Positions 27,479 to 36,299 are shown, counted from the first letter of the stretch. The stretch: DNA of 54,929 nt from Parvularcula sp038745625 (GCA_038745625.1 JBCDLG010000007.1:1-54929); one strand, 5' to 3'. Program-made: numbers and translations. Notes: a model not told the origin generated them from the sequence alone.

Positions 27479-28435
27479 ATGGTGTTTCGCTCTGTCATAC
27501 CAGCTCTCATCGCGCTCCTCGCCAGCGCCGGTATCGCCGGGGCTGAGGAGCGCGGCACGCTGACCTTCACGGTCGAGAATGACGTTTTTTCCGGCCAGGA
27601 TCGGCACTACACCAATGGCCTTCGCGTCGGCTATGTGACCGCGCCAGTCGGCGGCAGCGCGTTCGAGCGTATGTTCGCTGGCGATGAGGATGTGGTGCGG
27701 CGCGGGTTTGCTGCGGGCCAGCAGATCTACACGCCCGACGATATCTTTGTCGATGTCCCGGATGAGGACGATCATCCCTATGCGGGATACCTTTTTGGTG
27801 AGTATTCCGTGCTGACCGAAAATGCCCGTCAGTGGCGCTTGTTCACGGTCGAGCTGGGCGTCATCGGGCCCTGGGCGCTCGGTGAAGAGACCCAGAACTG
27901 GTTCCACCGCACCTTTGGCTATGCCGAGGCGGAGGGCTGGGACAGCCAACTCGACAATGAGCCCGCGCTCAACCTCTCCTATGATTGGAAAGGTCGTCCT
28001 TGGGCTGAAGGTCAGTGGGGAGCACTTGATATTGAGCTAACCCCGGTGGCGGGCGCGTCTCTGGGCACGGTGGATATCAATGCCCGTCTTGGCGCCATGC
28101 TGCGCCTTGGACCTCGACTGGGGTCAGACTTTGGCCCCGCCCGGATCCGCCCTTCGCTCACCGGTTCAGGCCATTACAGCGCATCAGGCCCGTGGTACGT
28201 CTTCGCGGGTGTTGAAGGCCGCGCCGTGGGGCACGACGTCTTTATCGACGGCAGCCTTTTCCAAGATGGTCCTTCGACAGACAAAGAGACGTTCGTGGCC
28301 GATGCGCAGGCGGGCATTGCCTTGCGGATGGGTCGTGCCCAGATCGCCTGGACCATGGTTGCCCGTTCCAAGCGCTACCAGACCCAGGACGAAGCCGATG
28401 TGTTCGGCGCCGTCTCCATCGGGTTCAAGCTCTAG
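27479..28435 (+). CDS. LpxR-like lipid A deacylase (DUF2219 outer-membrane protein)
   Basis: 318 residues. A signal peptide (VIPALIALLASAGIAGA, cleavage before EER) precedes a beta-barrel starting with the family signature LTFTVENDVFSGQDRHYTNG. The N-D pair, the tyrosine-threonine region and a later HRTFGYAEAEGW histidine match the residues important in Salmonella LpxR, which removes the 3'-acyloxyacyl chain from lipid A. Whether this protein deacylates lipid A is inference from the family. The start ATG 27479 has only a poorly spaced AAAGG before it. A bidirectional terminator follows. Confidence 0.85.
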   Translation: MVFRSVIPALIALLASAGIAGAEERGTLTFTVENDVFSGQDRHYTNGLRVGYVTAPVGGSAFERMFAGDEDVVRRGFAAGQQIYTPDDIFVDVPDEDDHPYAGYLFGEYSVLTENARQWRLFTVELGVIGPWALGEETQNWFHRTFGYAEAEGWDSQLDNEPALNLSYDWKGRPWAEGQWGALDIELTPVAGASLGTVDINARLGAMLRLGPRLGSDFGPARIRPSLTGSGHYSASGPWYVFAGVEGRAVGHDVFIDGSLFQDGPSTDKETFVADAQAGIALRMGRAQIAWTMVARSKRYQTQDEADVFGAVSIGFKL

Positions 28436-28468
28436 GTCACGCGTCGCCGATAACAATCAAGCCGAGAA

Positions 28469-28498
28469 AGAGGAAAAAGGGCTGAGCCCTTTTCCTCA
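28469..28498. terminator. bidirectional terminator between lpxR-like and PEP-CTERM genes
   Basis: GAGGAAAAAGGGC pairs with GCCCTTTTCCTC around a 3-nt loop (TGA), with one bulged A. The A/T-rich arms give T-runs in both orientations. It sits between two convergent genes and would serve both. Confidence 0.75.
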
Positions 28499-28524
28499 AA
28501 TTTCAGTACGCGGTAAGCTGGCGC

Positions 28525-29172
28525 CTAGGTGGCCGTTCGACGCTTACGCGCTGCGCCGAAGCCTAGAAGTGCCGTGCCAAAGAGTACGGCCGCTGCTGGA
28601 ACCGGAACCGGCTCAGCGACAAACAGCCAATCATTCGGCATGGCTGTTCCTGGCGCGATGGGTTCAAGCCAACCGCGGCCGACGATATCTGTGCCAATCG
28701 TATGACCGCCGAGACGGTGAGCATCGTTGTCAAAGATAAACGCGTAGCCTGACGAAGCCTGCTTTCCGACCAGGTTGATCACGTCACTCGTGCTATCGTT
28801 GGTGACCGTGCCTGTGCCGCCGGTCGCCTTGAAAAAGCCCGTACCAAGAGCCGAGACACCGGTGAGCGAATAGCTGATCGTGTAGCTGTCACCAAAGGTG
28901 GGTCCGCTCGTGTTGGAGACGCCGGTTCCTGTGATGATCGCCGTCATGGCGACATCATCATAAGTCAGCTTAACATCCGCACCCGCTTGATCGAGCGACA
29001 AGAACAGTCCTGCTGAGTCGAGTCGCAACCCATAAGCATGCTGAGGAGCGGCGTTCCCGTCAGGATGATCACCTAAAGTGTAGACGAACGTCGCCGCGGC
29101 GGCTTGCCCCAACAGCGATATTGCGACGCCGCTGGAAATCGCGAGGCCACCAATTTTATTGATAAAAGTCAT
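28525..29172 (-). CDS. PEP-CTERM/VPxPA-CTERM sorted exported protein
   Basis: 215 residues from ATG 29172, which has GAGGGGAAG just upstream; the frame extends to 29229 but without a ribosome site. It has a signal peptide (ISSGVAISLLGQAAA), a beta-rich middle without recognised domain, and a C-terminal sorting signal: VPVPAAAVLFG, a hydrophobic helix, then ARKRR. In the PEP-CTERM system such proteins are processed by an exosortase and exported, often linked with exopolysaccharide. No exosortase gene is in the window. Confidence 0.85.
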   Translation of the reverse strand: MTFINKIGGLAISSGVAISLLGQAAAATFVYTLGDHPDGNAAPQHAYGLRLDSAGLFLSLDQAGADVKLTYDDVAMTAIITGTGVSNTSGPTFGDSYTISYSLTGVSALGTGFFKATGGTGTVTNDSTSDVINLVGKQASSGYAFIFDNDAHRLGGHTIGTDIVGRGWLEPIAPGTAMPNDWLFVAEPVPVPAAAVLFGTALLGFGAARKRRTAT

Positions 29173-29971
29173 ATGCTTCCCCTCGAAAAATCTCAAAAAG
29201 CTTAAAGCAAAACAGTTTGAGAAATCCACCTAATTAACTATTATCTAGAGAATCTAAAAAAGTAAAGACCAATGAATCCCCGAGATTTTCATTCTCTCGA
29301 TAATATAGTTGATCGTCATTATACACCAATGGGTTGTGATTGATGTGGTGGTTTTTTCTAGTCCAATGATTTTCAACGTTAAATGCCATTTTTTCTCATG
29401 GCAGTGAGCAACGACCGTGGACGGGCTCTTCGGCACCATAAAACTCAGTACACATTGATAAGTGGTCGCGTCGAGGCGCCATTGTTGCTTTCTGTGATGG
29501 AGCCGCTCTGATGGGTTGTGCCTTGAGGCCTCGTCGCGGGTGAGGGAATCTGGTCGTGCGGCTGGCTGTATTTAAATCGGTAAAATGATGATCAATATAC
29601 ATCTTATAGTCAAATATGGAGACTTTTCTATTCGTATAGCGAGGAGTTTTCCTTGTCCCTAGCTGCTAAATTTGAGTTCAGGCTAACGCTGACATTGCTG
29701 CCGAAAGCCGCGGCTGCCGCTCAGATGAACCGCTCCATCTGAGCTAAGCGCACCAACGGCCAAAGGCGTTGGGCAAGAGCACATTGGCGGAGGGCCGGTG
29801 ACAAAGGCCGAAACCTCTTGGCCGAAGCGACCGACCGGTCGCCTAACGACCGTCGTCCCGTCGGAGCGCCTGCCGCGCGCGAGATACAGAAAGTGGCGAG
29901 GCTTTGGGGCGACGTTCGAACCCGGATCAGGTCTCAAACAGTGAGCGTGAGCGAACGACAGACCCAACAAA
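29173..29971. other. long non-coding region: chromosome/element junction and candidate oriT
   Basis: No convincing gene. The left part (to about 29660) is AT-rich with no features I can defend. From about 29690 it becomes GC-rich and holds several inverted repeats (listed separately), directly before the mobilization genes, as expected for an oriT. Open frames here on both strands are low-complexity, arginine-rich and lack ribosome sites. The element's left boundary probably lies within this region. Confidence 0.6.
29719..29772. repeat. pair of inverted repeats, candidate oriT core
   Basis: First, a perfect 9-bp inverted repeat GCTCAGATG / CATCTGAGC with an 8-nt spacer (29719-29744). Second, CCAACG / CGTTGG with an 8-nt spacer (29753-29772). 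A third, GCGACC / GGTCGC, lies at 29827-29842. Clusters of inverted repeats just upstream of mobC and relaxase genes are typical of oriT; a nic site was not identified. Confidence 0.45.
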
Positions 29972-30256
29972 GTGGCGGAGAGAGAGCGAGAGAAGTCGAA
30001 CTCGAAGACCACCAGCGTCCGACTGGACGCCGCCCGGTCAGGGCGCCCCATCGGAGATGATCGCGAAGCGATCTATCGTGAGATATGGAAACTGGCGGAG
30101 ACGGAGGTAGAGACTTCGAACCGTCTTTTTGAGATTTTGGCCGATTGGGATGCTCAGCTGCAAGCGCTTGAGGGCATTGATGAGCTTCTTGCTGGGGATA
30201 GTTTCGAAGCAGCGGGACCGGGCGCATCCGACATGGATGGAGGGCCAGTTCTATGA
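29972..30256 (+). CDS. small protein coupled to mobC, unknown function
   Basis: 94 residues from GTG 29972. The N-terminal 28 residues are low-complexity and basic; the rest (REAIYREIWKLAETEVETSN and LFEILADWDAQLQALEGIDEL) looks like a real, acidic helical protein. Its stop overlaps the mobC ATG in an ATGA arrangement (30253-30256), which supports translation. No ribosome site precedes the GTG and no better start is available, so the N-terminus is uncertain. A relaxosome accessory role is inferred only from position. Confidence 0.55.
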   Translation: MAEREREKSNSKTTSVRLDAARSGRPIGDDREAIYREIWKLAETEVETSNRLFEILADWDAQLQALEGIDELLAGDSFEAAGPGASDMDGGPVL

Positions 30257-30654
30257 GCACTCTTCAATCCGGCTCTGAGCGAACTGCAAAACGCCTTCAT
30301 CCTTTCTCACTCCGCCTAAGCGATGCTGAGAAAGCGCATCTGTCTCGCGCTGCTGGCCCATCACGCTCAATGGCGTCCTATGCGCGCGCGAAGCTCTTTG
30401 GCGATGATTGCGACTCGAAGCCTGTCCGCATCGCCCGGTCGCCCTCTGTTGATCGAGCATTGCTCGCGCAAGCGCTGGGTCGTCTCGGTGCTTCAAACCT
30501 GTCGAGGGATTTTGCTGCGCTTGCGGGGGCTGCATCATCGGGTGCGCTCGAAACCACGCCTGAACTCCAGGCCAAGCTCGCAGCTGCCTGCGATGACCTC
30601 AAAGCGATGCGCGATGAGCTGACCGGCGCTCTGGGTCTCAAGGTGCGCGAGTGA
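30253..30654 (+). CDS. MobC-like relaxosome accessory protein
   Basis: 133 residues. It begins with a basic ribbon-helix-helix-like segment (FSLRLSDAEKAHLSRAAG, then SMASYARAKLFG), followed by a helical region including RALLAQALGRLGASNLSRDFAALA, the pattern of plasmid MobC proteins that help the relaxase open oriT. It overlaps the upstream small gene (ATGA) and the relaxase gene (GTGA), giving a tightly coupled operon. Confidence 0.8.
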   Translation: MSTLQSGSERTAKRLHPFSLRLSDAEKAHLSRAAGPSRSMASYARAKLFGDDCDSKPVRIARSPSVDRALLAQALGRLGASNLSRDFAALAGAASSGALETTPELQAKLAAACDDLKAMRDELTGALGLKVRE

Positions 30655-32030
30655 TCCTCAAAGGTTCCCAGCGCGGCGGGGCAAAGGACCTCGCCGTCCA
30701 TCTCATGAAAGACGAAAATGACCATGTGGAGGTGCATGAGCTGCGCGGGTTCGTCTCCGGTGATCTCGAAGGTGCGCTGCACGAAAGCTATGCGATCTCA
30801 CGCGGCACCAAATGCCGTCAGTTTCTCTACTCCCTGTCGCTCAACCCGCCGAAGGATGCCGATGTGTCCACGGATCAGTTTGAGGCGGCCATCGACAAGG
30901 TCGAACAGAACCTCGGGCTAAGTGGTCAACCGCGCGCGATTGTTTTTCACGAGAAGGAAGGCCGCCGCCATGCTCATGCTGTCTGGTCACGGATCAACGT
31001 CGATGAGATGAAGGCCGTGCAGATGTCGTTCGATCATCGCAAGCTTCAGACGATCTCCAAGGAACTCTACCGCGAACATGGCTGGGATATGCCGCGCGGT
31101 CTGGCCAATGCGTCTGAGCGCGATCCGCTCAACTTCACCCTCGAAGAATGGCAACAAGCCAAGCGCATCGGGAAAGACCCGAAGGCTGTGAAGGCGGCGT
31201 TTCAAGATGCGTGGGCGATTTCCGATTCCAAAGCAGGCCTATCCCATGCGCTGGCTGAACGGGGCTTTCATCTCGCCAAAGGCGACCGGCGCGGCTTCGT
31301 GGCGGTTGATGCGGTCACCGATGAAGTCTTCGCCGTTCCGCGCTGGGCGGGGGTGAAGACGAAAGACGTTCGTGATCGGCTGGGCGATGAAAACCAGCTG
31401 CCATCGATCGCTGAGACGCGAGCTATGATCGCACAAGGCATTCTGCCAAAGCTGCGCGGCTTCGATGATCAGCTGTCGGCGCAACAAGCGTTCACCAAGC
31501 AAGATTTTGAGTGCAAGAAGGCTGATCTGGTCACGCGCCAACGCGCTGAAAGATCGGCGTTAGAGCAAGCTCAGAAGCTCCGAGCACAAACTGAAGCGCA
31601 AACCCGACAAGCTCGGTTCCGTAAAGGCTTGGGTGGGATTTGGGATCGGCTGCGCGGCGAACATAAGAAGATTGAAGCGAGGAACATGGCGGAGGCTCAG
31701 AAGGCTTCGGCACGTGATCGCGCTGAGAAAGGCCGCATTGTCTATCAGCAGTTGAGAGCGAGACGCTTGCTAGCGAATACGCGATTGAAGGCCCTCCAAA
31801 TGCCAAAGGAAGAGAGGGCTGAACTTCAGCGTGATATCACGAGGTTTGAAGCGACCAGGCCGCCGAAGCGCGAAAGAAGGGCTTCTGATAGGCTTCAGGA
31901 AAGCAAAACATCCGGTTCGACTGCCGAAGCTTTCGACAAAGCGGCAAGGAAGCGCGCTTTTCTCGATAAGCGCCGATCTGAACGCGCGCAGAGGCCGCGA
32001 CGACCGCGCGGCCCTTCGGTTGATCGTTAG
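30651..32030 (+). CDS. relaxase/mobilization nuclease (MobA/VirD2-like)
   Basis: 459 residues starting at GTG 30651, which overlaps the mobC stop. Relaxases nick one strand at oriT and lead it into the recipient. The metal-binding histidine motif RRHAHAVWSRIN lies at about 106-117, preceded by IVFHEKEG as in this family. The C-terminal half (about 280-459) is highly charged and coiled-coil-like, ending in a basic tail PRRPRGPSVDR that could serve as a secretion signal. The first tyrosine is Y47, later than in many MOBP relaxases; which tyrosine is catalytic is not clear. Confidence 0.88.
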   Translation: MILKGSQRGGAKDLAVHLMKDENDHVEVHELRGFVSGDLEGALHESYAISRGTKCRQFLYSLSLNPPKDADVSTDQFEAAIDKVEQNLGLSGQPRAIVFHEKEGRRHAHAVWSRINVDEMKAVQMSFDHRKLQTISKELYREHGWDMPRGLANASERDPLNFTLEEWQQAKRIGKDPKAVKAAFQDAWAISDSKAGLSHALAERGFHLAKGDRRGFVAVDAVTDEVFAVPRWAGVKTKDVRDRLGDENQLPSIAETRAMIAQGILPKLRGFDDQLSAQQAFTKQDFECKKADLVTRQRAERSALEQAQKLRAQTEAQTRQARFRKGLGGIWDRLRGEHKKIEARNMAEAQKASARDRAEKGRIVYQQLRARRLLANTRLKALQMPKEERAELQRDITRFEATRPPKRERRASDRLQESKTSGSTAEAFDKAARKRAFLDKRRSERAQRPRRPRGPSVDR

Positions 32031-32633
32031 CGCTAACCCGCGTGCATGTCCCTCTGGCAGAACGAAAAGATGGCAGTCAAAAGGTCCCTGTCTTCGTCGC
32101 TAGTGCAGCGCCATGCAACGGAGAATTTCCGCTGCTTCCCTCTTCAGATGAGCCTGTAGTGCCCGATGCGGAAAGCAAGACGGACGGACCCGCGAGAAGA
32201 ATGATATCTCCGGCCGCTTACGTGCCATGGTGCTCACCATTGATCCAATGGCAGCCAACATCGAACGTGGACTGATGGCTGGTCAAGGACGAAGCCGCGA
32301 TAGCGGACACCGAAGGTGATCCTTGACGAGACGGCAGACCGCGCTCCACCCTTGAAGGCCAGCATCAATGGCAAAGATTGGCCCCAAGCAGTAAGTCAGC
32401 TTAAGCTACGAAATCGGCTGCTACGCGGGACGAAGCAGTCGTACCCTCTTTCGCATCAAGCGGCCGCTTCACATGCTTGGATACTGTTGTAAGGAACATC
32501 ATGATGGCGACCGATACTTTAGTTGGCGCATGACGATACGTAAGACAGGTCCGCGCCTGAGAATTTGTATACACATAAATGCGTTGTAGTTCGACTGTGG
32601 CCGCATACACGTTTTGGAAGGTGATAGCCGCGA
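32031..32633. other. non-coding stretch with decayed coding traces
   Basis: No complete gene. Short coding-like fragments are visible without proper starts, for example MVLTIDPMAANIERGLMAG around 32224-32280 and ASINGKDWPQAVSQLKLRN around 32350-32405. They suggest a decayed gene downstream of the relaxase. The last 200 bases shift to AT-rich, matching the TIR module. Confidence 0.4.
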
Positions 32634-33719
32634 ATGGTGTCAAAAACTGAGATATTTTTGAGTCATGCTGCTGCTGACAAATCAATGATAGAGAGATTTG
32701 AAGTCTTTCTCAGCCGAGCTACAGCCACACCGTCAAGCAACATTTTTTGTACATCCCTAGAAGGCCAGGGCGTCCCCAAAGGTAAGAACTTCGTCGATCA
32801 CATTAGGTCTAAAGTAACTGAGGCTAAAGTTGTTATCGCCTTTATTACTCGAAACTACCTAGATAGCCCGTTTTGCATGGCCGAACTTGGCGCAGTTTGG
32901 GCGTTGGGCCGAGATCATTTTCCGATAGTCGTGCCACCTCTCGACTTTGATGTTTTGAATGCCACACAGCTTGGCGTCGTTGGTGTAAAGCTGGATAATC
33001 AAAGTGCGATGTTGCAAATGTGCGAAGATATATGTGATGCGCTTAGTAAACTTGACTCTCTAAAGGTGGGTTTGGCGACCCAGGCGATAAAAACATTCTA
33101 CAGCGATATATCTCCTGAATTGCAGGAAATCAGTAAGTGTGAAACTGTAAGTACTACTTCCTCATATGTTCCATCAGAAGAATTTCATTTTTGCGGATAT
33201 CTTATATCTCCTCACGATGCTATTAGCAGAGTACTTGCCAAATACCCTGAAACAAGAAGATTGCGGATTTTTTCATCAACAAGTACACTAACGGCAAGAT
33301 TGTTCGAGCGGCAATTTCACGAAGGTTATAGAGCAGATTCTGTTACCCTGCTGTTAAGTATCCCCCATCACCATATCTTCCGCCAAGATGCCGCTACCAT
33401 GGACACAAATGTAGACAGTGCGATTGCGAAATGGCGGTCATTTCACCAAAACGGGTGGATATCTCGACTAGAGATACTGAGGTATGACTTTCCCCCAGTA
33501 AGCAACCTGATCATATTTGATGAAATCGCAATAGTCGAAGGTTTTTATTCTCCAAAGGATGGATGGTCCACTGGCTTTGAATACTCGGCATCAAGTGTGT
33601 TGATGAGTTATGATTCTGACTTTTCTTATTTTGAAGCTCGAGCAGATTGGTTTGACAAGATAAAGAATTATTTTTCGTCGCGCGGATCAGTTGAGTTTTT
33701 CTCTGAAGTGACGAGGTAA
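32634..33719 (+). CDS. TIR-domain protein with novel C-terminal module, putative defence effector
   Basis: 361 residues. Residues about 1-130 form a TIR domain: FLSHAAADK at 8-16, and SPFCMAELGAVWAL with E84 at the expected catalytic glutamate of NAD-cleaving TIRs. Residues about 180-361 form a second domain with FHFCGYLISPHDAI, RRLRIFSSTSTLTARLF, SVTLLLSIP and LEILRYDFPPVSNLIIFDEIAIVEGFY; its rhythm recalls PLD-like or DUF5919-like folds, but no HKD motif is seen. The gene is AT-rich against its surroundings, so it came in separately. A YgjV-like membrane gene starts 8 nt later. NADase action is inferred, not shown. Confidence 0.8.
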   Translation: MVSKTEIFLSHAAADKSMIERFEVFLSRATATPSSNIFCTSLEGQGVPKGKNFVDHIRSKVTEAKVVIAFITRNYLDSPFCMAELGAVWALGRDHFPIVVPPLDFDVLNATQLGVVGVKLDNQSAMLQMCEDICDALSKLDSLKVGLATQAIKTFYSDISPELQEISKCETVSTTSSYVPSEEFHFCGYLISPHDAISRVLAKYPETRRLRIFSSTSTLTARLFERQFHEGYRADSVTLLLSIPHHHIFRQDAATMDTNVDSAIAKWRSFHQNGWISRLEILRYDFPPVSNLIIFDEIAIVEGFYSPKDGWSTGFEYSASSVLMSYDSDFSYFEARADWFDKIKNYFSSRGSVEFFSEVTR

Positions 33720-33726
33720 ATCAACT

Positions 33727-34206
33727 TTGTTTTTTCTTGCTCAAGCATTAGCAATTATATCTTTTTTACTTGGGGCGACGGCCTATCAGAGAAAAAATAG
33801 GAAAAATATTCTATCGTTGTGGGCTTGGTCGGCTTTCTTCAATACACTTCACTTTTTAGCATTAGGCTCGCTTGAAAGCGCATTGTTTGCTGCGGCAACT
33901 GCAATACGTTTTTTGGTCGCATCGAGAACATCTTCTAAGATAGCACTCTTGATTATAATCCTTTTGATATTATCGTTGTTTATATTTGTACCTCGAGACG
34001 ATGTAGGTATTATGGCTTTTCTAGCTGCGACAGTAGGAGCGATTGGAGCTTTTCAATCTAATCCAAACGCTGTTCGGCTTTTACTGTTCGCCTCAACAAG
34101 CCTTTGGGCAGTCAATAACTACTTAGTTGGTAGTCCCATTGGTTTTTTTATGGAAGTAGTATTCTTGGTAAGTAATTTTTGGGGCTATCATAATTCTAAG
34201 AAGTAA
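33727..34206 (+). CDS. YgjV-like small multispan membrane protein
   Basis: 159 residues from TTG 33727; GAGG lies 10 nt upstream, inside the end of the TIR gene. Five or so hydrophobic helices are visible. The segment ISFLLGATAYQRKNRKNILS and then NTLHFLALGSLESALFAAAT, IRFLVA matches the Imp-YgjV inner-membrane family, with a second weaker copy (GAIGAFQSNPNAVRLLL, FMEVVFLVSNFWGYHNS). YgjV has no known function. The tight spacing to the TIR gene and shared AT-rich composition make them one module. A role as membrane effector or receptor is only a hypothesis. Confidence 0.75.
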   Translation: MFFLAQALAIISFLLGATAYQRKNRKNILSLWAWSAFFNTLHFLALGSLESALFAAATAIRFLVASRTSSKIALLIIILLILSLFIFVPRDDVGIMAFLAATVGAIGAFQSNPNAVRLLLFASTSLWAVNNYLVGSPIGFFMEVVFLVSNFWGYHNSKK

Positions 34207-34712
34207 TTAAATTGCCATATTTGCACATCGACTGATTTCTTAAAGCATGAAAGGATTTATTTTTAGCACTAATCATGTATAGAGTGTACTTATTTCTCAA
34301 AAAAACCACAGTAACCATCCGACATTTTGCAGCTCGTCATCCAGGCTGCAACACTTATACCTTGGGCTCAATCCCGTCGTCCATGACTCGGCGGATCTAT
34401 GGCTACTCTTGACGGATTGTAGCCTTTCGTCCGCCTACGTCTCAAGATTGCCCATGTTTGCTAGTGACCGTCTCAATCGGCAGCAGCTTCAGCCGTCCTA
34501 CGTAGGGCGCTGACGCTGATAACGGCTTGATCCTCTTTGCGGACATTAAGCTGGACAACTGGCGTCTCTGACGGGTGCAAAACCGGACACTCAGGTTGCT
34601 AGCGCTTGGAGCACTGGTTTGATGCCGTCCGGGAAAGTCGGCACTAAGAACCAGTGGTCACCAGTTGATTGGTTTGCCTCGAAGCTAACTAAGATCCGTC
34701 GCTATTGGGCTA
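34207..34712. other. non-coding stretch between TIR module and PIN gene
   Basis: No gene I can support. AT-rich until about 34320, then GC-rich DNA with short broken frames, including a TTGCGGACATTAAGC motif at about 34537 that recurs in similar form in other junctions of this element. It looks like decayed sequence. Confidence 0.45.
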
Positions 34713-36299
34713 TCACTCTGCGCCGGCCCGTCGGAGGACCTCTTGCAATTCCTCGATTGGCTTTCTCTCTTGGACCGTCTGTTCAATCCGTATGCGCAGG
34801 GATGCAGGCTGAGTGAGATTATCCGCGTGCACTCGACATAAGATTGAGGCGTTGATGGCAGCGCCGTCCTGAAAAAGAACCTCGACTTCGAAGGTCTCGG
34901 TTCCATTCTGGTGGCGTAGACGATCGCACGTCAACGCGCCTGAAGACACAGGCACGCTTGGCCTCCAGTGGTCGTAGTAGAAGGCCTCGGGATCGTGCGG
35001 CGGCGGAATGTGCGGGCTGGGGATCCGCAGGTTCGGCAAAGTCGGGACGTAGCGATCGTGGAGCCCGCCATCGCCTAGCCCCATCCGACGTATACGGTCG
35101 TCCGCGCCTAACATAGCCTGCACGCCCTTCGGCAAGCCTAAAAGATTGCCTCGCGCTAAATCTGCCAAGCTTTGCGCAGCTGACCCGACCGCGGGAATGG
35201 AATGTGTCTGTTCGACAATCACTGTACGCCACGCAGGCGGTTTGGGCGGTGTGGGGAGCTCTGGAAGATCAGGTTCGGGCGTCGTTGCATTCGACTCGGA
35301 ATCTGTCTCCTCGTCATCCTCATCGCGGTTGGGCCGCTTCATCCAAATGCCGCCTTGGGCTTCGAAGGTAATGCGTACGCCGTGGGCCGGTCGGCTCCCT
35401 TCGTTTTCCAATTCGATGATAAGGCTTGTCGGGGCGGTCGTCCGTTTCACGCGGTGGAGCGAAGCGAAGACCGCGCGACAGGCGTCGAGCCAGGCAGGAT
35501 AGGTCTTCTCCTTATAGACCTGTTGATCATCCTGCGAGGGCGCCTCATAGCGGATGCTGTCACTTAGTATCACGGATCCGGCTTTCAACACCGGCGGTGC
35601 CTTCGGAGGGTCTGAGTAGTCGGTCTTCAAGGGATGCGCTGTTTTGAGCGCCTCGATCGCGGCCGTAATGTCCTCGTCGTCGAGCGGGGTAAGAACCTCA
35701 AGCGCCCGCGTGACCGTCGGCGTCCTCTCACTCCGTCCCGCAAGCTGTAAGGCGAGGATCGGTTCGGACTGCCGATACGCCGTGAGTTCGCTTTCAAGCG
35801 CCTTCACCTGTTTTTCTTCGGGCGTCGCTTCGGCGGGTCGGAGCCAATGATCCGGGATGAGATAAAACGGGAGACCATATCCCTCGGCCGTTGAGGCAGG
35901 TCCCGTGTCATGCGTCAGAAGGAAGGCGTCTTCGCCGTTCGCCACTAGTTCTGAAAGAATGGCGATCAAGCGATCGTCATTTTTGCTGAGGTTCAACCCA
36001 TCCAGCGGTTCGTTGCCGACCGACAGGCGCCCGGCGAGTCGTAGGCTGACCTCGGCGCCCTCGGTTTCGACGCACTCCTCTTGCACTTTCGCGCGCAGCA
36101 TCTCCCGGATGCGCCCGAAAATCTCGACTGCGCGGCGCCGGGTGCGGTTCCCTGATTTCTTGTGCTCATCGATTTCGTCGAGGACGGGCTTCGTCAGCAA
36201 GATCACGAAGGGACCGTCGCCAAGCTCCGACCAAGGCAATTGCTCAAGCGCCTTACACTCGAAAAATAAATTGGTGTCGGGGAGTATTAATCTGGTCAT
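34713..36299 (-). CDS. PIN-domain protein with large C-terminal region
   Basis: 528 residues from ATG 36299; the frame extends to 36461 but the added part is not conserved-looking. The N-terminus is a PIN RNase fold: LPDTNLFFE with D8, LDEIDEHKK with E42, SKNDDRLIAI and LLTHDTG supply the expected acidic residues. The remainder (about 150-528) has a linker, a proline-rich acidic insert (TPEPDLPELPTPPKPP) and beta-rich segments with no family I know. No clear ribosome site. It is divergent from the OLD-nuclease/helicase pair, which suggests a joint system; as a single-gene PIN nuclease it lacks an adjacent antitoxin. Confidence 0.75.
   Translation of the reverse strand: MTRLILPDTNLFFECKALEQLPWSELGDGPFVILLTKPVLDEIDEHKKSGNRTRRRAVEIFGRIREMLRAKVQEECVETEGAEVSLRLAGRLSVGNEPLDGLNLSKNDDRLIAILSELVANGEDAFLLTHDTGPASTAEGYGLPFYLIPDHWLRPAEATPEEKQVKALESELTAYRQSEPILALQLAGRSERTPTVTRALEVLTPLDDEDITAAIEALKTAHPLKTDYSDPPKAPPVLKAGSVILSDSIRYEAPSQDDQQVYKEKTYPAWLDACRAVFASLHRVKRTTAPTSLIIELENEGSRPAHGVRITFEAQGGIWMKRPNRDEDDEETDSESNATTPEPDLPELPTPPKPPAWRTVIVEQTHSIPAVGSAAQSLADLARGNLLGLPKGVQAMLGADDRIRRMGLGDGGLHDRYVPTLPNLRIPSPHIPPPHDPEAFYYDHWRPSVPVSSGALTCDRLRHQNGTETFEVEVLFQDGAAINASILCRVHADNLTQPASLRIRIEQTVQERKPIEELQEVLRRAGAE

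Noticed and set aside
29173..29700. Long direct repeat of tRNA-Ser marking the left end of the element
   Set aside because: I scanned this region and found none; only a 9-mer further right (29915) matches, reported as a weak candidate.
29683..30051. Minus-strand 122-codon frame over the oriT region
   Set aside because: Low-complexity, no ribosome site, overlaps inverted repeats and the plus-strand mob leader gene; composition effect only.
29818..30060. Plus-strand 80-codon frame before the mob operon
   Set aside because: Arginine/glutamine-rich without a fold or ribosome site, overlaps the better-supported 29972 gene in another frame.
32042..32275. 77-codon frame after the relaxase
   Set aside because: No ribosome site and no protein-like pattern; more coding-like traces lie in other frames but without starts.
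34619..34816. 65-codon frame near the PIN gene end
   Set aside because: Overlaps the real PIN gene on the other strand and looks random.
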